A DNA stretch of 64,000 nt, from NCBI RefSeq assembly GCF_009936175.1, contig NZ_AP019773.1:1367001-1431000 (forward strand). The letters run 5' to 3'. The DNA comes from Bartonella quintana (GTDB taxonomy: Bacteria; Pseudomonadota; Alphaproteobacteria; Rhizobiales; Rhizobiaceae). Shown here one piece after another: positions 8,312 through 16,535 of this stretch. The position numbers and the translations under genes are program-made. The notes beneath the pieces are model-generated. The model ran no database searches, was not told the origin of the DNA, and was given only the letters and a program-made list of their open reading frames with translations. Numbering within the stretch: position 1 is the stretch's first letter; each line of letters begins with the position of its first letter.

Positions 8312-8457
8312 ATGAAGAAGCACAGATTCGTCAACACCAGACTTCTCGTTTTTTAAGCATTCGTATTATTTTTGTTCCATTGGAATTTATGGAGGATTTT
8401 TCCCTCAGAGAGTTTTATAGAATGTTTGCTTCTGTTGACGAATCTGTGCTTCTTCAT
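8312..8457. repeat. Perfect 25-bp inverted repeat
   Basis: 8312-8336 and 8433-8457 are exact inverted copies of ATGAAGAAGCACAGATTCGT plus CAACA, separated by 96 bases. They lie between tRNA-Leu and the DedA-family gene. The long perfect arms and AT-rich centre resemble a small non-autonomous mobile element or a long hairpin RNA, but no target duplication is obvious. Confidence 0.9.
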
Positions 8458-8590
8458 GGATTTAGGGAGTATTTTCCCTATCTGGTTTATGGAGTGTGCC
8501 CGGCCTCTTTGGATTTATAAGCTATTTTCCTCACCTAGCTTATAGAGTATAATTTGCAAAGTTTTTACCTCTTAGGCTTATGAAAGACCT
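8390..8590. repeat. Imperfect repeats upstream of the DedA-family gene
   Basis: A motif close to TTTTCCCTC followed after 6-9 bases by TTTATRGAGT occurs about four times (near 8394, 8470, 8524 and 8563). The last copy overlaps the gene's start codon region. It could be a repeated regulatory site or a decayed tandem duplication of the promoter region. Confidence 0.4.
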
Positions 8591-9200
8591 GATGATATTA
8601 AACAGATTAAAGCTTTGGACGATTTCTTTAGCGAATCGACGTACAGCACCACACTGGCTTGGGTTCATTGCTTTTATGGAAAGTTCTGTCTTTCCGATTC
8701 CGGTAGATGTTTTGTATATTCCAATAGCACTTGTCCATCCCAAGAAGGTTTATCGCTATGCTTTTATTGCCACGGCGTGTTCTGTTTTGGGGGGAATTTT
8801 TGGTTGGTTTATTGGAAATTTTGCCTATGACAGTCTTGCCAAACCGATTTTAGAATTTTACGGTCGAATTGAAAATTTTCAAGCGCTGCAAAACGGTGTG
8901 ACACTGCAATTTCTAGTAATTTTACTGGCTCTTTCAGGTTTTTTGCACCTTCCACCTATCAAGATTGTCACGATTTTGGCAGGTGTCATGGGTATGCATC
9001 TTGGACTTTTTGTTCTCACTTGTATTTTTGCACGGGGGGCTCGTTTTTATCTTCTCGCGTGGCTCATTCGGCGTTTTGGACGTCAAGCAATGAATTTTCT
9101 TGCCCGTCATTTGCAATGGATTGCTCTTATTGGTTGTATTATGCTTTTATTGATTTATGGCACTTTCACAGCTTTTGTGAAGAAATACCTTTTATTGTAA
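8580..9200 (+). CDS. DedA/YqaA-family inner membrane protein
   Basis: A 206-residue protein of the SNARE-associated Golgi (DedA/VTT) superfamily, YqaA branch. These inner-membrane proteins are linked to membrane lipid (undecaprenyl phosphate or phospholipid) flipping and envelope homeostasis. Family hallmarks are the early ESSVFPIPVDVLYIP segment, GGIFGWFIG and the C-terminal half with ARGARFYLLAWLIRRFG. Four to five hydrophobic segments are visible, and the length is usual for YqaA. Two starts are possible, ATG at 8580 or at 8592 (MILNRLKLW); neither has an excellent ribosome binding site. The DsbB gene follows after 12 bases, so the two are probably cotranscribed. Confidence 0.88.
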   Translation: MKDLMILNRLKLWTISLANRRTAPHWLGFIAFMESSVFPIPVDVLYIPIALVHPKKVYRYAFIATACSVLGGIFGWFIGNFAYDSLAKPILEFYGRIENFQALQNGVTLQFLVILLALSGFLHLPPIKIVTILAGVMGMHLGLFVLTCIFARGARFYLLAWLIRRFGRQAMNFLARHLQWIALIGCIMLLLIYGTFTAFVKKYLLL

Positions 9201-9212
9201 GGAACATGCGCA

Positions 9213-9785
9213 ATGACATGCATCTTATCTTCCCGATCTCTTTTGAACAGGCATTTTCATTGTGAACCAAGCAGAAAAGAACAAAGTTTATGGGCTTTTT
9301 TTCTGTTTTTTTGTCTGTCTGCCACTATAGGTCTCCTACTCGGCTTTGAACATATTGGAGGTTATCTTCCTTGCGATTTATGCCTCATTGAACGTTTTCT
9401 GTATTATAGTGCTATACCATTTTTGATTTTAGCCGGTTTTGGGGCATGGTTTTTTCGCATGTCTTTTTGGGTACAACTTTTATTTTTGTGTGTTTTTGTC
9501 TTAATGAGCATCAGTCTTGTTTTAGGAATATATCATGCGGGTATCGAATATGGCTTTTGGCTAGCTCCTTCCAGCTGTGGTTCCCGTGCCCCAAGAGTGA
9601 TCACAGACGTCACCCAGCTGTTTAACCGATTAAACAACATCCACCCTCCTTCCTGTTCTGAAACATCAAAACGCTTTCTTTTTCTCTCATTTGCTGGTTG
9701 GAATGTCGTTTCTAGCCTGTTTTATATGCTGACCAGCCTCTATATTGCTTCAAAAGGACTCCTTTCAGGCCACCTAAAATTATAA
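9213..9785 (+). CDS. dsbB: Disulfide bond formation protein B (DsbB family)
   Basis: Inner-membrane oxidase that regenerates DsbA and passes electrons to quinones. The first redox pair is in LPCDLCLIERFLYY (CxxC between two membrane segments), and further periplasmic cysteines occur in APSSCGS and HPPSCSE. Four hydrophobic segments are visible, and 190 residues is typical. A good ribosome binding site (AAGGAA) precedes the ATG at 9213. The gene directly follows the DedA-family gene, and the two likely form a small operon of envelope functions. Confidence 0.9.
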   Translation: MTCILSSRSLLNRHFHCEPSRKEQSLWAFFLFFCLSATIGLLLGFEHIGGYLPCDLCLIERFLYYSAIPFLILAGFGAWFFRMSFWVQLLFLCVFVLMSISLVLGIYHAGIEYGFWLAPSSCGSRAPRVITDVTQLFNRLNNIHPPSCSETSKRFLFLSFAGWNVVSSLFYMLTSLYIASKGLLSGHLKL

Positions 9786-10035
9786 CCACAAAACACAAAC
9801 GAAACCGCGTGCATCCTTATTTCTCTCATTCTCTCCAATCCAAGTGTACGTCAAAATTTTGCTCACTTTTTTCCCCTCTTTATCTCAGTATTGCAGGCGT
9901 TTTCCGGTACGCATGGCTTCCTTTTCCTGCAACACCCACCTCTGCTGCTCCAACCTTTGCACTAAGACAGCAAAAAATTAAAAGACACGCATATTTTATC
10001 ATTTCATTTTTCTGTACTTCTTTACAATATTTTGA
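9786..10035. other. Intergenic stretch without a supported gene
   Basis: Short reading frames only. The sequence leads into the 139-bp tandem duplication. No terminator with a convincing stem and T-run was found directly after dsbB. Confidence 0.4.
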
Positions 10036-10311
10036 TTGAAGCACACCTGGAAAAGGTTTGTAAGAGAAATGAAGGATAAAGGTCAAAGAAATACGAAGGA
10101 TCTGCTCTGTCCGAGGACGAAAAACACAATGCCTCTTTTTTCATCCTTATCGCCTTTCCCAGATATAAGCCAACTTGAAGCGCACCTTGAAAAGGTTTAT
10201 AAGAGAAATGAAGGGTAAAGGTCGAAGAAATACGAAGGATCTGCTCTGTCCGAGGATGAAAAACACAATGCCTCTTTTTTCATCCTTATCGCCTTTCTCA
10301 GATAAGCCAGC
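10036..10311. repeat. Tandem duplication of about 139 bp
   Basis: 10036-10174 and 10175-10311 are two copies (about 95% identical by eye), each beginning TTGAAG(C/CG)CACC and ending near CAGATA. Frames across the unit are interrupted and I do not recognise a protein. It is one of several local duplications in this window. Confidence 0.92.
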
Positions 10312-10780
10312 TTGAAGTACTCGATGACATATGATGGATCCTATGACCCCAATGCATGGCAAGAAACATCATACACGCTTTGGAGATCTCAATGCTCCTT
10401 ACAAAAGCCGCCCTTTATAAAACCATCCATTAAATTTGCACCACGCATGAGGCAAGTTTTTTGGTGTGATTTTGCTCATGATGCAATATTGCCTGAATCT
10501 TGGAAAAAGCGATCTATTTTCGTGCTCTAAGAAGGCAAAACTGTATAGAAATGTTACAGTTTTAACCTTTACGATGAAATCACAACCGAAGAGTCTCGCT
10601 GCTTATCCGCTGCAATCTTCTATAGAATATAAAAAAGCACGGATTATCTCATTATGTTACAGCAGTCTGCGTGAGTCACTTAAGTTGTTCGCACACCGTT
10701 CCAAGGTTGCCTTAAAGAAGAGTTTGATAAAATTGTAATTTTTATACTCAAATATTTACCGCGTTTACGACATCAACTTT
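10312..10780 (+). pseudogene. Frameshifted PemK/MazF-like toxin gene
   Basis: Three frames in succession read as one protein. First is MRQVFWCDFAHDAILPESWKKR (10447-10515), then RNVTVLTFTMKSQPKSLAAYPL and YKKARIISLCYSSLRES (10550-10690), then GCLKEEFDKIVIFILKYLPRLR (about 10703-10770). This follows the order of a PemK/MazF-type mRNA interferase as found in rhizobia (the CDF start, the central beta strands, the C-terminal EEFDKI helix). Two frameshifts make it non-functional. No antitoxin gene is recognisable upstream, where the 139-bp duplication lies. The family call is from remembered pattern and should be tested with a profile search. Confidence 0.6.
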
Positions 10781-11619
10781 TAAAAGAAATGAACAGATTG
10801 TTATCTGCGGTTTCCATAATGATGGCTGCTCCCCAGCAAGGGGAAACAGGAATGCAGGAGTGGACAACCGCTCCTTTTATCGTTTTAGGCGGTATACTTC
10901 CTGCTATTTAAGAAGTCTTGTGAGATATTTTCAGCTTATCCCTGAAAAATCTTCAGCACTCTTTCTGCTGTTCCTAGTCTTCAAGTATCTGCCAATTGGA
11001 TCAACAAAATGGTTTTTGTGCTGTTAAATCAGTCAATTTTTTTATGCCATCCGCTCAAACTGCGCAATAAACATCCTTAAAGGCGGTTCTAAAGAGCTAA
11101 TAAAAACTGTTTCAGATCAGCACCATCCTTGTCTTTACCAAGATCCAATCTTGCCAGGACTCTTGCACTTAAACGGTTTTGTAGCCTTCCTTTTCAATCC
11201 ACCCACCAATTCCACCTTTTGAACTGCGATCCAAAAATTTTTATTGATTATAGACAAGAGCGCATGAGATTGATAATTTATGATGAAAAATCAATAGATT
11301 GATTCCTTTGGAAACAAAATTTTTTCCAACAGAGCTTCCTTCGTCTAATCCACCAACATAATCTCTGGCCCAATCCTTCGACAGAATCTTCCAAGTCCCT
11401 CGGCACAATCCTTTGCATTTCTCTGTGCCGACAATTGTTTCCCCTAGAGCTTTTATAAACTGGCTTTTTTCCTGACTTTTTCGACCGATTTTTTTGTTTT
11501 TTTGACCAAAATGCTTCTTTTTTTCACCACTCTTTTTTCTCAATTCTTGTATTTTAGATTGACTTTCGCTTTTTTCATCTTATATCTTAGAATTATTCTA
11601 AAGTGCAAAGGAACAGAAA
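10781..11619. other. Intergenic region, decayed
   Basis: Contains a short open stretch at about 10789-10911 (MNRLLSAVSIMMAAPQQGE) and a 100-codon minus-strand frame at 11241-11543 that is lysine/serine-rich with no recognisable domain. I do not support either as a gene. Confidence 0.4.
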
Positions 11620-12444
11620 ATGTTGAAGTCGTTTTTTTCATTTGTACAACGCAAAGCTCTGTCCTTTCGTTCAGCACAAAAGATGATGCTTCGTGCCCTT
11701 AAAACAAAAGAGCAATATGCAGCTCTCTATTTAAGATACGCGAAAGCTTTAGAGCCTTATTCTTCCAAGCAAGCAGCAATTTTTACAGCAATGGGCATCC
11801 AAGAGCTTGAAAATTATAAAAAGCTTCTTTGCCTTTCTTGTAGCAGCCGTACAAGCAGTCATAGTGTCAGCGCTGTAGGGTCATTGTGTAAACGGCCTTC
11901 TTTTGTAACAAGCAAGCGCCACTACGCAAACTCTCGAACAACAACGACAAATCAGACCACAAAAAAGCCATCAAAAACCCAAAAACAAACGCTTTTAACG
12001 TGGATTCAGCCTGGTCTTGCGGGATTAATGGACGGATCAGTTTCCACCCTTGCACCAATTTTTGCGGCAGCTTTTGCAACGGGTGATACACATCAAACCT
12101 TTTTGATAGGGCTCTCGGCTTCGATTGGTGCAGGTCTTTCGATGGGTTTTACAGAAGCAGCCCATGACGATGGGAAATTATCAGGCCGTGGTTCTCCATT
12201 TAAAAGAGGTCTTGCCAGCGGCATTATGACAACGCTGGGAGGATTAGGGCATGCTCTCCCTTATTTAATCAACTCTTTTTACGTCGCAACAGTTCTTGCA
12301 TTTATTATTGTCTTTTTCGAACTTTGGGCCATAGTGTGGATCCAAAATAAATTCATGTCGACACCCTTTTGGCGAGCCTCTTTACAGGTGATCATTGGTG
12401 GAGCTTTGGTTTTTGCCACAGGTATTTTTATTGGCAATATCTGA
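11620..12444 (+). CDS. mbfA: Membrane-bound ferritin MbfA-like protein with VIT1/CCC1 transporter domain
   Basis: Inner-membrane iron (or manganese) exporter related to rhizobial MbfA, which fuses a ferritin-like domain to a VIT1/CCC1-type transporter and protects against iron and peroxide stress. The C-terminal two thirds (from about residue 125) are strongly typical: AGLMDGSVSTLAPIFAAAFA, SIGAGLSMGFTEA, MTTLGGLGHALPYLI and a final [15 protein letters not shown]. The N-terminal ferritin-like part (about residues 1-75) is short and seems degenerate, with MGIQELENYKKLL where the family has an EExxH metal site. A Lys/Thr/Ser-rich linker follows. The start has AAAGGAACAG upstream. In relatives, Irr represses the gene; I did not find a clear ICE box here. 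A second, broken copy of the 3' end follows at 12489-12607. Confidence 0.82.
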   Translation: MLKSFFSFVQRKALSFRSAQKMMLRALKTKEQYAALYLRYAKALEPYSSKQAAIFTAMGIQELENYKKLLCLSCSSRTSSHSVSAVGSLCKRPSFVTSKRHYANSRTTTTNQTTKKPSKTQKQTLLTWIQPGLAGLMDGSVSTLAPIFAAAFATGDTHQTFLIGLSASIGAGLSMGFTEAAHDDGKLSGRGSPFKRGLASGIMTTLGGLGHALPYLINSFYVATVLAFIIVFFELWAIVWIQNKFMSTPFWRASLQVIIGGALVFATGIFIGNI

Positions 12445-12488
12445 ACGAGACACTGGGCTTTTCTCTTCATGGATCGTTAAAATTCTCA

Positions 12489-12607
12489 GGATCAAAAATA
12501 AATTCTCAAAATGAATGTCTGTCGACACCCTTTTGGCAAGCCTTTTACAGGTGATCATTGGTGGAGCTTTGGTTTTTGCCACGGATATTTTTCTTGGCAA
12601 TCTCTGA
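12489..12607 (+). pseudogene. Duplicated 3' end of the MbfA-like gene
   Basis: From GGATC(C/A)AAAATAAATTC to the final TTGGCAATCTCTGA this repeats 12338-12444 with a small insertion and scattered changes (CACCCTTTTGGCAAGCC versus CACCCTTTTGGCGAGCC). Only the last membrane segment is encoded, and a one-base deletion changes its frame. Confidence 0.9.
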
Positions 12608-12702
12608 AAAAAGCGCGAGTCTTCACCCAGAGGTTTTTATTAGCTTGTTTTTATGAAAAGCTTTTGTTAAGTGGTATTTTTTATTTATACTATGGAAATA
12701 CG

Positions 12703-13260
12703 ATGCCTCATCTTCAAACCGATATGCAGCGCAATAGTCAAGAGAGCCACTCTTTGTCTCCTCTTTCGCAGGATTCGCAACATGTAGCTTTATCCGTTGA
12801 ACGTCTTGAACATGGACAAGGTTTAGAGCTTCCTCACTATGCGACATCAGGCTCTGCTGGTCTTGATCTACGGGCAGCGCTTGCGGAAGAGGAAACGGTT
12901 GTGCTTGCGCCCGGCCAGCGCGCCTTGATTCCGACGGGTCTTGTCTTTCATCTTTTGCCTGGTTTTGAAGCACAAATACGTCCACGTTCTGGCTTAGCCT
13001 TCAAACACGGCATCACATGTTTGAATACGCCTGGAACAATTGATAGCGATTACCGTGGCGAAATCAAAATCCTTCTGATCAACTTAGGACAAGAAAACTT
13101 TTCTATTCAGCGTGGGATGCGTATTGCACAAACAGTTATCGCACCTGTCGTTCAAGTGAATGTTTGTGCAATTGAGCCAGATCAAAAAGACAGCAGCCAA
13201 ACCCCAAGCAATGGAGGGAGTCGTGGCGCAAATGGCTTTGGCTCCACAGGTCACGACTAG
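12703..13260 (+). CDS. dut: Deoxyuridine 5'-triphosphate nucleotidohydrolase (dUTPase)
   Basis: Hydrolyses dUTP to dUMP and pyrophosphate, keeping uracil out of DNA and feeding dTMP synthesis; cytosolic homotrimer. All five motifs of the trimeric family are present: [10 protein letters not shown], the ALIPTGL region, [23 protein letters not shown] with the catalytic Asp, and a C-terminal [11 protein letters not shown], the flexible arm that closes the active site. The ATG at 12703 gives 185 residues with an N-terminal Gln/Ser-rich extension of about 25 residues; a later ATG at 12724 is possible. The ribosome binding site is weak. Decayed copies of the 3' half follow immediately downstream. 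Confidence 0.95.
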   Translation: MPHLQTDMQRNSQESHSLSPLSQDSQHVALSVERLEHGQGLELPHYATSGSAGLDLRAALAEEETVVLAPGQRALIPTGLVFHLLPGFEAQIRPRSGLAFKHGITCLNTPGTIDSDYRGEIKILLINLGQENFSIQRGMRIAQTVIAPVVQVNVCAIEPDQKDSSQTPSNGGSRGANGFGSTGHD

Positions 13261-13312
13261 ACTGAGAGAAAAAAACACCCCCCTTCTGTCACTGAACAGG
13301 AGAGACTCCTCC

Positions 13313-13739
13313 CGCCTCACGCTCAAGCATACCATCACATGTCTGAACATATCTGGAACCATCGAGAGCGATTACCGTGGCGAAATCAAAATCCTTCTGA
13401 TCAACTTCAGAACAAGAAAACTTTTCTATTCAGCGTGGGATGCGTATTGCACAAACAGTCGTTGCACCGGTTGTTCAGGTGAATGTTTACACAATTGAGC
13501 TAGATCAAAAAGACAGCCCTTAATATATGGACATGCCCACTAGAGAGCTAGCTCTTACTACATACGAACGCTTACATCACTTGCATAACCGCTGCTCTAT
13601 CACCTGTTGCAGGCACTACACTCTCACTTGCAGCACCTTTTGCAACAACATTGGAAGATTAAAGAAAGCAGCTAAACACCAAGCAATGAAGAAAGTCATG
13701 GTGCAGGTAGCTTTGGCTCCACAGGTCACGATTAAGTAG
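13313..13739 (+). pseudogene. Mosaic remnant: copies of the dut 3' end interrupted by an exbD tail fragment
   Basis: 13324-13521 repeats dut 13003-13200 ([23 protein letters not shown]) with a frameshift. 13662-13736 repeats the last dut codons (AAGCAATG, then GGCTCCACAGGTCACGA), again frameshifted. Between them, about 13555-13660 resembles the 3' end of the exbD gene on the same strand as the parent at 13860-13965, sharing CCTTTTGCAACAACATT. The two parent genes are convergent neighbours, so this is a rearranged duplication of their junction. Confidence 0.85.
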
Positions 13740-13869
13740 AGAGAAACGGCAAATTATTTCTATATATTTCCTGGATAATGGAAATGGCCTTTACTGTAGG
13801 GCTAAAACCTCCACGGACGAGCTATTGGTCATACCATTAACCGCACTCTCCACCGCGCACACGCTTGCA

Positions 13870-14379
13870 TCACTTGCCATACCCCATTACCGCATCACTA
13901 TCGCTCATCGTGCCTGCTGTTTTGTCTCTTATCGCGCCTTTTGCAACAACATTAGGAGATTTTTGCAATCCCATAAGACCGACTTTGGTATATCCAACAA
14001 ACCGTATTTGATTCAACAAATCCACAATAGCCCCGTAATCGATTTCACGATCGGCTTTGATTAAAATCTTTGTTTCTAGATTTCGGTTTGTTTTCTCCAA
14101 CAAGGCTTCAGTAAAGCTTGTTTGGCTGACCAGATTATCAGCAACATAAAGAGAACGATCTTTTTGCAAAGTCACATAAAGTGGTTCCTCAGGCTGCATC
14201 ACAGAAGAAGCTTGTGTGATGGAAGGCAGCTGAACGGGAATAACAGATGTTGCTAAAGGTGCAGCCACCATAAAAACAATAAGCAACACCAAAACAACAT
14301 CAATGAAAGGCGTCACATTGATTTCATTGTGCAACCCACTTTCATCTATATCGCAATCATCAATAAAGTTCGCTTTCAT
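13870..14379 (-). CDS. exbD: Biopolymer transport protein ExbD
   Basis: Inner-membrane component of the ExbB-ExbD proton channel that energises TonB-dependent uptake such as heme and siderophores. The N-terminal EINVTPFIDVVLVLLIVFMVAAP segment carries the membrane-embedded Asp that is essential in this family. The periplasmic domain ends with the usual ILIKADREIDYGAIVDLLNQIR. With 169 residues it is slightly longer than many ExbD, with a polar tail after about residue 140. Its ATG overlaps the exbB stop as ATGA. No tonB gene follows; downstream is the duplicated dut/exbD junction, so TonB must be encoded elsewhere if the system works. Confidence 0.93.
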   Translation of the reverse strand: MKANFIDDCDIDESGLHNEINVTPFIDVVLVLLIVFMVAAPLATSVIPVQLPSITQASSVMQPEEPLYVTLQKDRSLYVADNLVSQTSFTEALLEKTNRNLETKILIKADREIDYGAIVDLLNQIRFVGYTKVGLMGLQKSPNVVAKGAIRDKTAGTMSDSDAVMGYGK

Positions 14380-15218
14380 TTTTTATGACTTTTCTGTTGT
14401 CTGTGCCTATCGAGTTCACGGCTCAAGAGCCTTTCAAGTGCAGCAGCAATATCGCCTAAATCATTTCGATAACTGCTTAAAGCACGCATAAGGCTATTAT
14501 ACAGAACAACAGCGGGAATAGCCACAAAAAGCCCGACAGCCGTTGCAAGTAAGGCTTCGGCAATTCCAGGAGCAACCACATCGAGCCGCGTTATTTGTGA
14601 CTCAGCAATTCCGATGAAAGAATTCATGATTCCCCAAACTGTTGCAAAGAGACCAACAAAGGGGGCAATGGCCCCAATGGTTGCAAGAACAGCGCTCCCA
14701 CATGCAACACGGCGCATATCAGCAAGCAAACAACGCGACAAAAGCGAACGTATCCGCTCCTTCACGCCCTCATTAACGTCACGGGTAATCTCTCCATATC
14801 GAGAAATCTCCTCATAAGGGATGGTTTCTTCAGAGGAAGCACCTTGCCCACCTTGTTTTTCACTCGAATCTTCCGTTGCAATAAAATTGACTTGTTGTGT
14901 GGAAAGATAAACCTCTTTCAGCGTTTCTTTTAAAAAGGTCACACCGGGTCCTTTACTGTCTTTCAAGCTCGCAGCTAGACGTGTGAGGGTTTGGGCCTTA
15001 AGAACCAATCGCAGTTCACGACGCGCTCTTCGTTTTGCCAGCGTAATCTCAACAATTTTAACAAAAGCAATTGTCCAAGACGCAAGAGAAGCCAGCAACA
15101 AAATAACGATAACGGCCTTCACAACCCAATCAGCTGCTATAAATATAGAAAAAGGGGAAAGATCATGTGCCGCCAATACAGCAGAAGTTTTGCCTAAGGA
15201 TACTGTCTCAGATTCCAT
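14376..15218 (-). CDS. exbB: Biopolymer transport protein ExbB (MotA/TolQ/ExbB family)
   Basis: Forms the proton channel scaffold with ExbD for TonB energisation. The first membrane segment is near residues 30-55 (WVVKAVIVILLLASLASW). The conserved proton channel domain lies at about 170-255, with ATIGAIAPFVGLFATVWGIM and VAPGIAEALLATAVGLFVAIPAV. Between them is a longer-than-usual cytoplasmic loop containing a Gln/Ser/Glu-rich stretch (EDSSEKQGGQGASSEE). 280 residues is at the long end of the family. The operon order exbB-exbD, with an ATGA overlap, is usual. A palindrome about 140-170 bp upstream (15355-15389) may be an operator. Confidence 0.93.
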   Translation of the reverse strand: MESETVSLGKTSAVLAAHDLSPFSIFIAADWVVKAVIVILLLASLASWTIAFVKIVEITLAKRRARRELRLVLKAQTLTRLAASLKDSKGPGVTFLKETLKEVYLSTQQVNFIATEDSSEKQGGQGASSEETIPYEEISRYGEITRDVNEGVKERIRSLLSRCLLADMRRVACGSAVLATIGAIAPFVGLFATVWGIMNSFIGIAESQITRLDVVAPGIAEALLATAVGLFVAIPAVVLYNSLMRALSSYRNDLGDIAAALERLLSRELDRHRQQKSHKK

Positions 15219-15696
15219 TTTTCTCTCACATTACGGTGGTCTTCTCTTTTTGATCTTACAGTTGCATCAGCATCTGGCGTAGCATCATTTTCCCCACTCT
15301 ATGACTTCCCTCTTCCTTTTACTGTCTACTGTCTTACTATCTATTAAATTTAAAAAATAAAACTTGATAAATCAAGTATAGTTTTATTTCAGGAAACGCC
15401 TCTTTCAAGAGCGAACCCTCAAGAAATTTCTCCCTCTCCACAATCAAAAATAATTTTATTTTAAAACATAAAATAAGTTTTTTGCATGGATTTAACTGGC
15501 AAGATGCGTTTCACGGACAAGATTAATCTTACAGACAAGATTGATTTTATCAAAACAGTTTAAAATTGAACAAAATGATGGAACTAAAAAAATTGTTTGA
15601 CGTTACCCAAGCAGTGAAAATTTTTATTCCAATGCAAATGATCACTGTAAACACACAAAAACGCAGAATGATGAATCAACAGAGGGAAAGAGTATC
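15219..15696. other. Divergent intergenic region between exbB and the DUF883 gene
   Basis: AT-rich. Besides the palindrome at 15355-15389 it has a short direct repetition (GGCAAGATG, GGACAAGATTAAT, AGACAAGATTGAT at about 15500-15548) and an A/T stretch TTTTATTTTAAAACATAAAATAAG. Promoters for both directions must be here; no other gene is supported. Confidence 0.45.
15355..15389. promoter_or_regulatory. Nested palindrome upstream of exbB
   Basis: AAATAAAACT and AGTTTTATTT form perfect 10-bp arms, and inside them TTGAT-AA-ATCAA is itself palindromic. The site lies 137 bp before exbB in the exbB/DUF883 divergent region. Iron-responsive regulation of exbBD is common in this group, so an operator for an iron regulator is a reasonable guess; the site does not clearly match a consensus I know. 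Confidence 0.4.
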
Positions 15697-16023
15697 ATGG
15701 CAAACAACAAAACAACAGAGAATAATAAAACAGCAGCAGAAAAAGATCTGCAAACACAATTAGAAAAACTACGCAATGAAATTTCCGGTATAACCTCGAC
15801 ACTGACAAATCTTGGTGCAAACAAATTAAACGCAGCCAAAAATAAAGCCGAAAAACTGTATCACTCAGCGAAAGAAAACAGTGAAGACGTTCTGTCTCAA
15901 GCAAAAGACAAAATAGGAGACCTTGAACAAAGCATGAATCAATGCGTTCGTAAAAACCCTGGCAAAAGCGTTCTATTTGCAGCAGGGGTTGGGTTTATTC
16001 TGGCTCAATTATTGCGTCGTTAA
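15697..16023 (+). CDS. DUF883/ElaB-YqjD family membrane-anchored stress protein
   Basis: A 108-residue protein. Residues 1-80 are highly charged and helical (KDLQTQLEKLRNEISGITST, KAEKLYHSAKENSEDVLSQAKDKI). A C-terminal RKNPGKSVLFAAGVGFILAQLLRR membrane anchor is typical of the ElaB/YqjD/DUF883 family, whose E. coli members are stationary-phase inner-membrane proteins that bind ribosomes. A good ribosome binding site (GAGGGAAAGAG) precedes the ATG. The next gene starts 3 bases after the stop; the two form an operon ended by a strong hairpin at 16501. Confidence 0.85.
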   Translation: MANNKTTENNKTAAEKDLQTQLEKLRNEISGITSTLTNLGANKLNAAKNKAEKLYHSAKENSEDVLSQAKDKIGDLEQSMNQCVRKNPGKSVLFAAGVGFILAQLLRR

Positions 16024-16026
16024 ACC

Positions 16027-16464
16027 ATGCATACGTTTATCGCTCCCCTTTTAAACCATCTTATCGGTGGAGGGTTTAAAAGCACCGTCAAGCAAGTAGG
16101 TCTTCAAGCAATTTGCTGTGGAATTATTAGCATTTCATTGTTCATGTCTTTAATATTTTTATGTGTCATCAGTTTTATTGCGTTATGTTCGGTGATGACG
16201 CCTCTTGTAGCAGCCAGCACGCTGTTTTTCATTTGGCTTTTTCTTGCGGGACTAGGTGTTTGTGTCAGCCGATTTCTCAAAGCCTACCAGCGCTACGATC
16301 AACAAAAGAAATCAGAAGAACAACTCCATAAGCTGATGACGGACGCAACATTTTCTGGTGTTGCACTGCTCAGCAAACATCTGCCTTTTGCTAAATTAGG
16401 CGTTCCAATCCTTGGGCTTGCAACCTATCTTTTGTGGAAAAAAGACAAAAAAAACCACTCTTAA
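16027..16464 (+). CDS. Membrane protein partner of the DUF883 protein (holin-X/YqjE-like)
   Basis: A 145-residue protein with two adjacent hydrophobic segments (about residues 25-50 and 55-80, IISISLFMSLIFLCVISFIAL and AASTLFFIWLFLAGLGVCV), a cytoplasmic charged part (YQRYDQQKKSEEQLHK) and a third weaker segment near the C-terminus. This is the layout of YqjE/phage-holin-like proteins that sit next to YqjD/ElaB genes. The biochemical role is unknown; the tight linkage suggests a shared envelope stress function. Confidence 0.7.
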   Translation: MHTFIAPLLNHLIGGGFKSTVKQVGLQAICCGIISISLFMSLIFLCVISFIALCSVMTPLVAASTLFFIWLFLAGLGVCVSRFLKAYQRYDQQKKSEEQLHKLMTDATFSGVALLSKHLPFAKLGVPILGLATYLLWKKDKKNHS

Positions 16465-16500
16465 AGATTAAAGTATGTATTTTGGATTCTATCCACCTAC

Positions 16501-16535
16501 GATGCTTTCTCTCTTCAAGAGAAAGCATCATTTTT
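16501..16535 (+). terminator. Strong intrinsic terminator
   Basis: A perfect 12-bp stem (GATGCTTTCTCT / AGAGAAAGCATC, 5-base loop) followed by ATTTTTG, 37 bases after the membrane protein stop codon. It ends the DUF883 operon; the stem is symmetrical but the T-run favours the plus strand. Confidence 0.9.

Noticed and set aside
11241..11543. 100-codon minus-strand frame
   Set aside because: Low-complexity Lys/Ser-rich start and no recognisable domain; likely chance.
12511..12702. N-terminal extension of dut
   Set aside because: The open frame upstream of 12703 consists of the duplicated mbfA tail, so it is not part of dUTPase.
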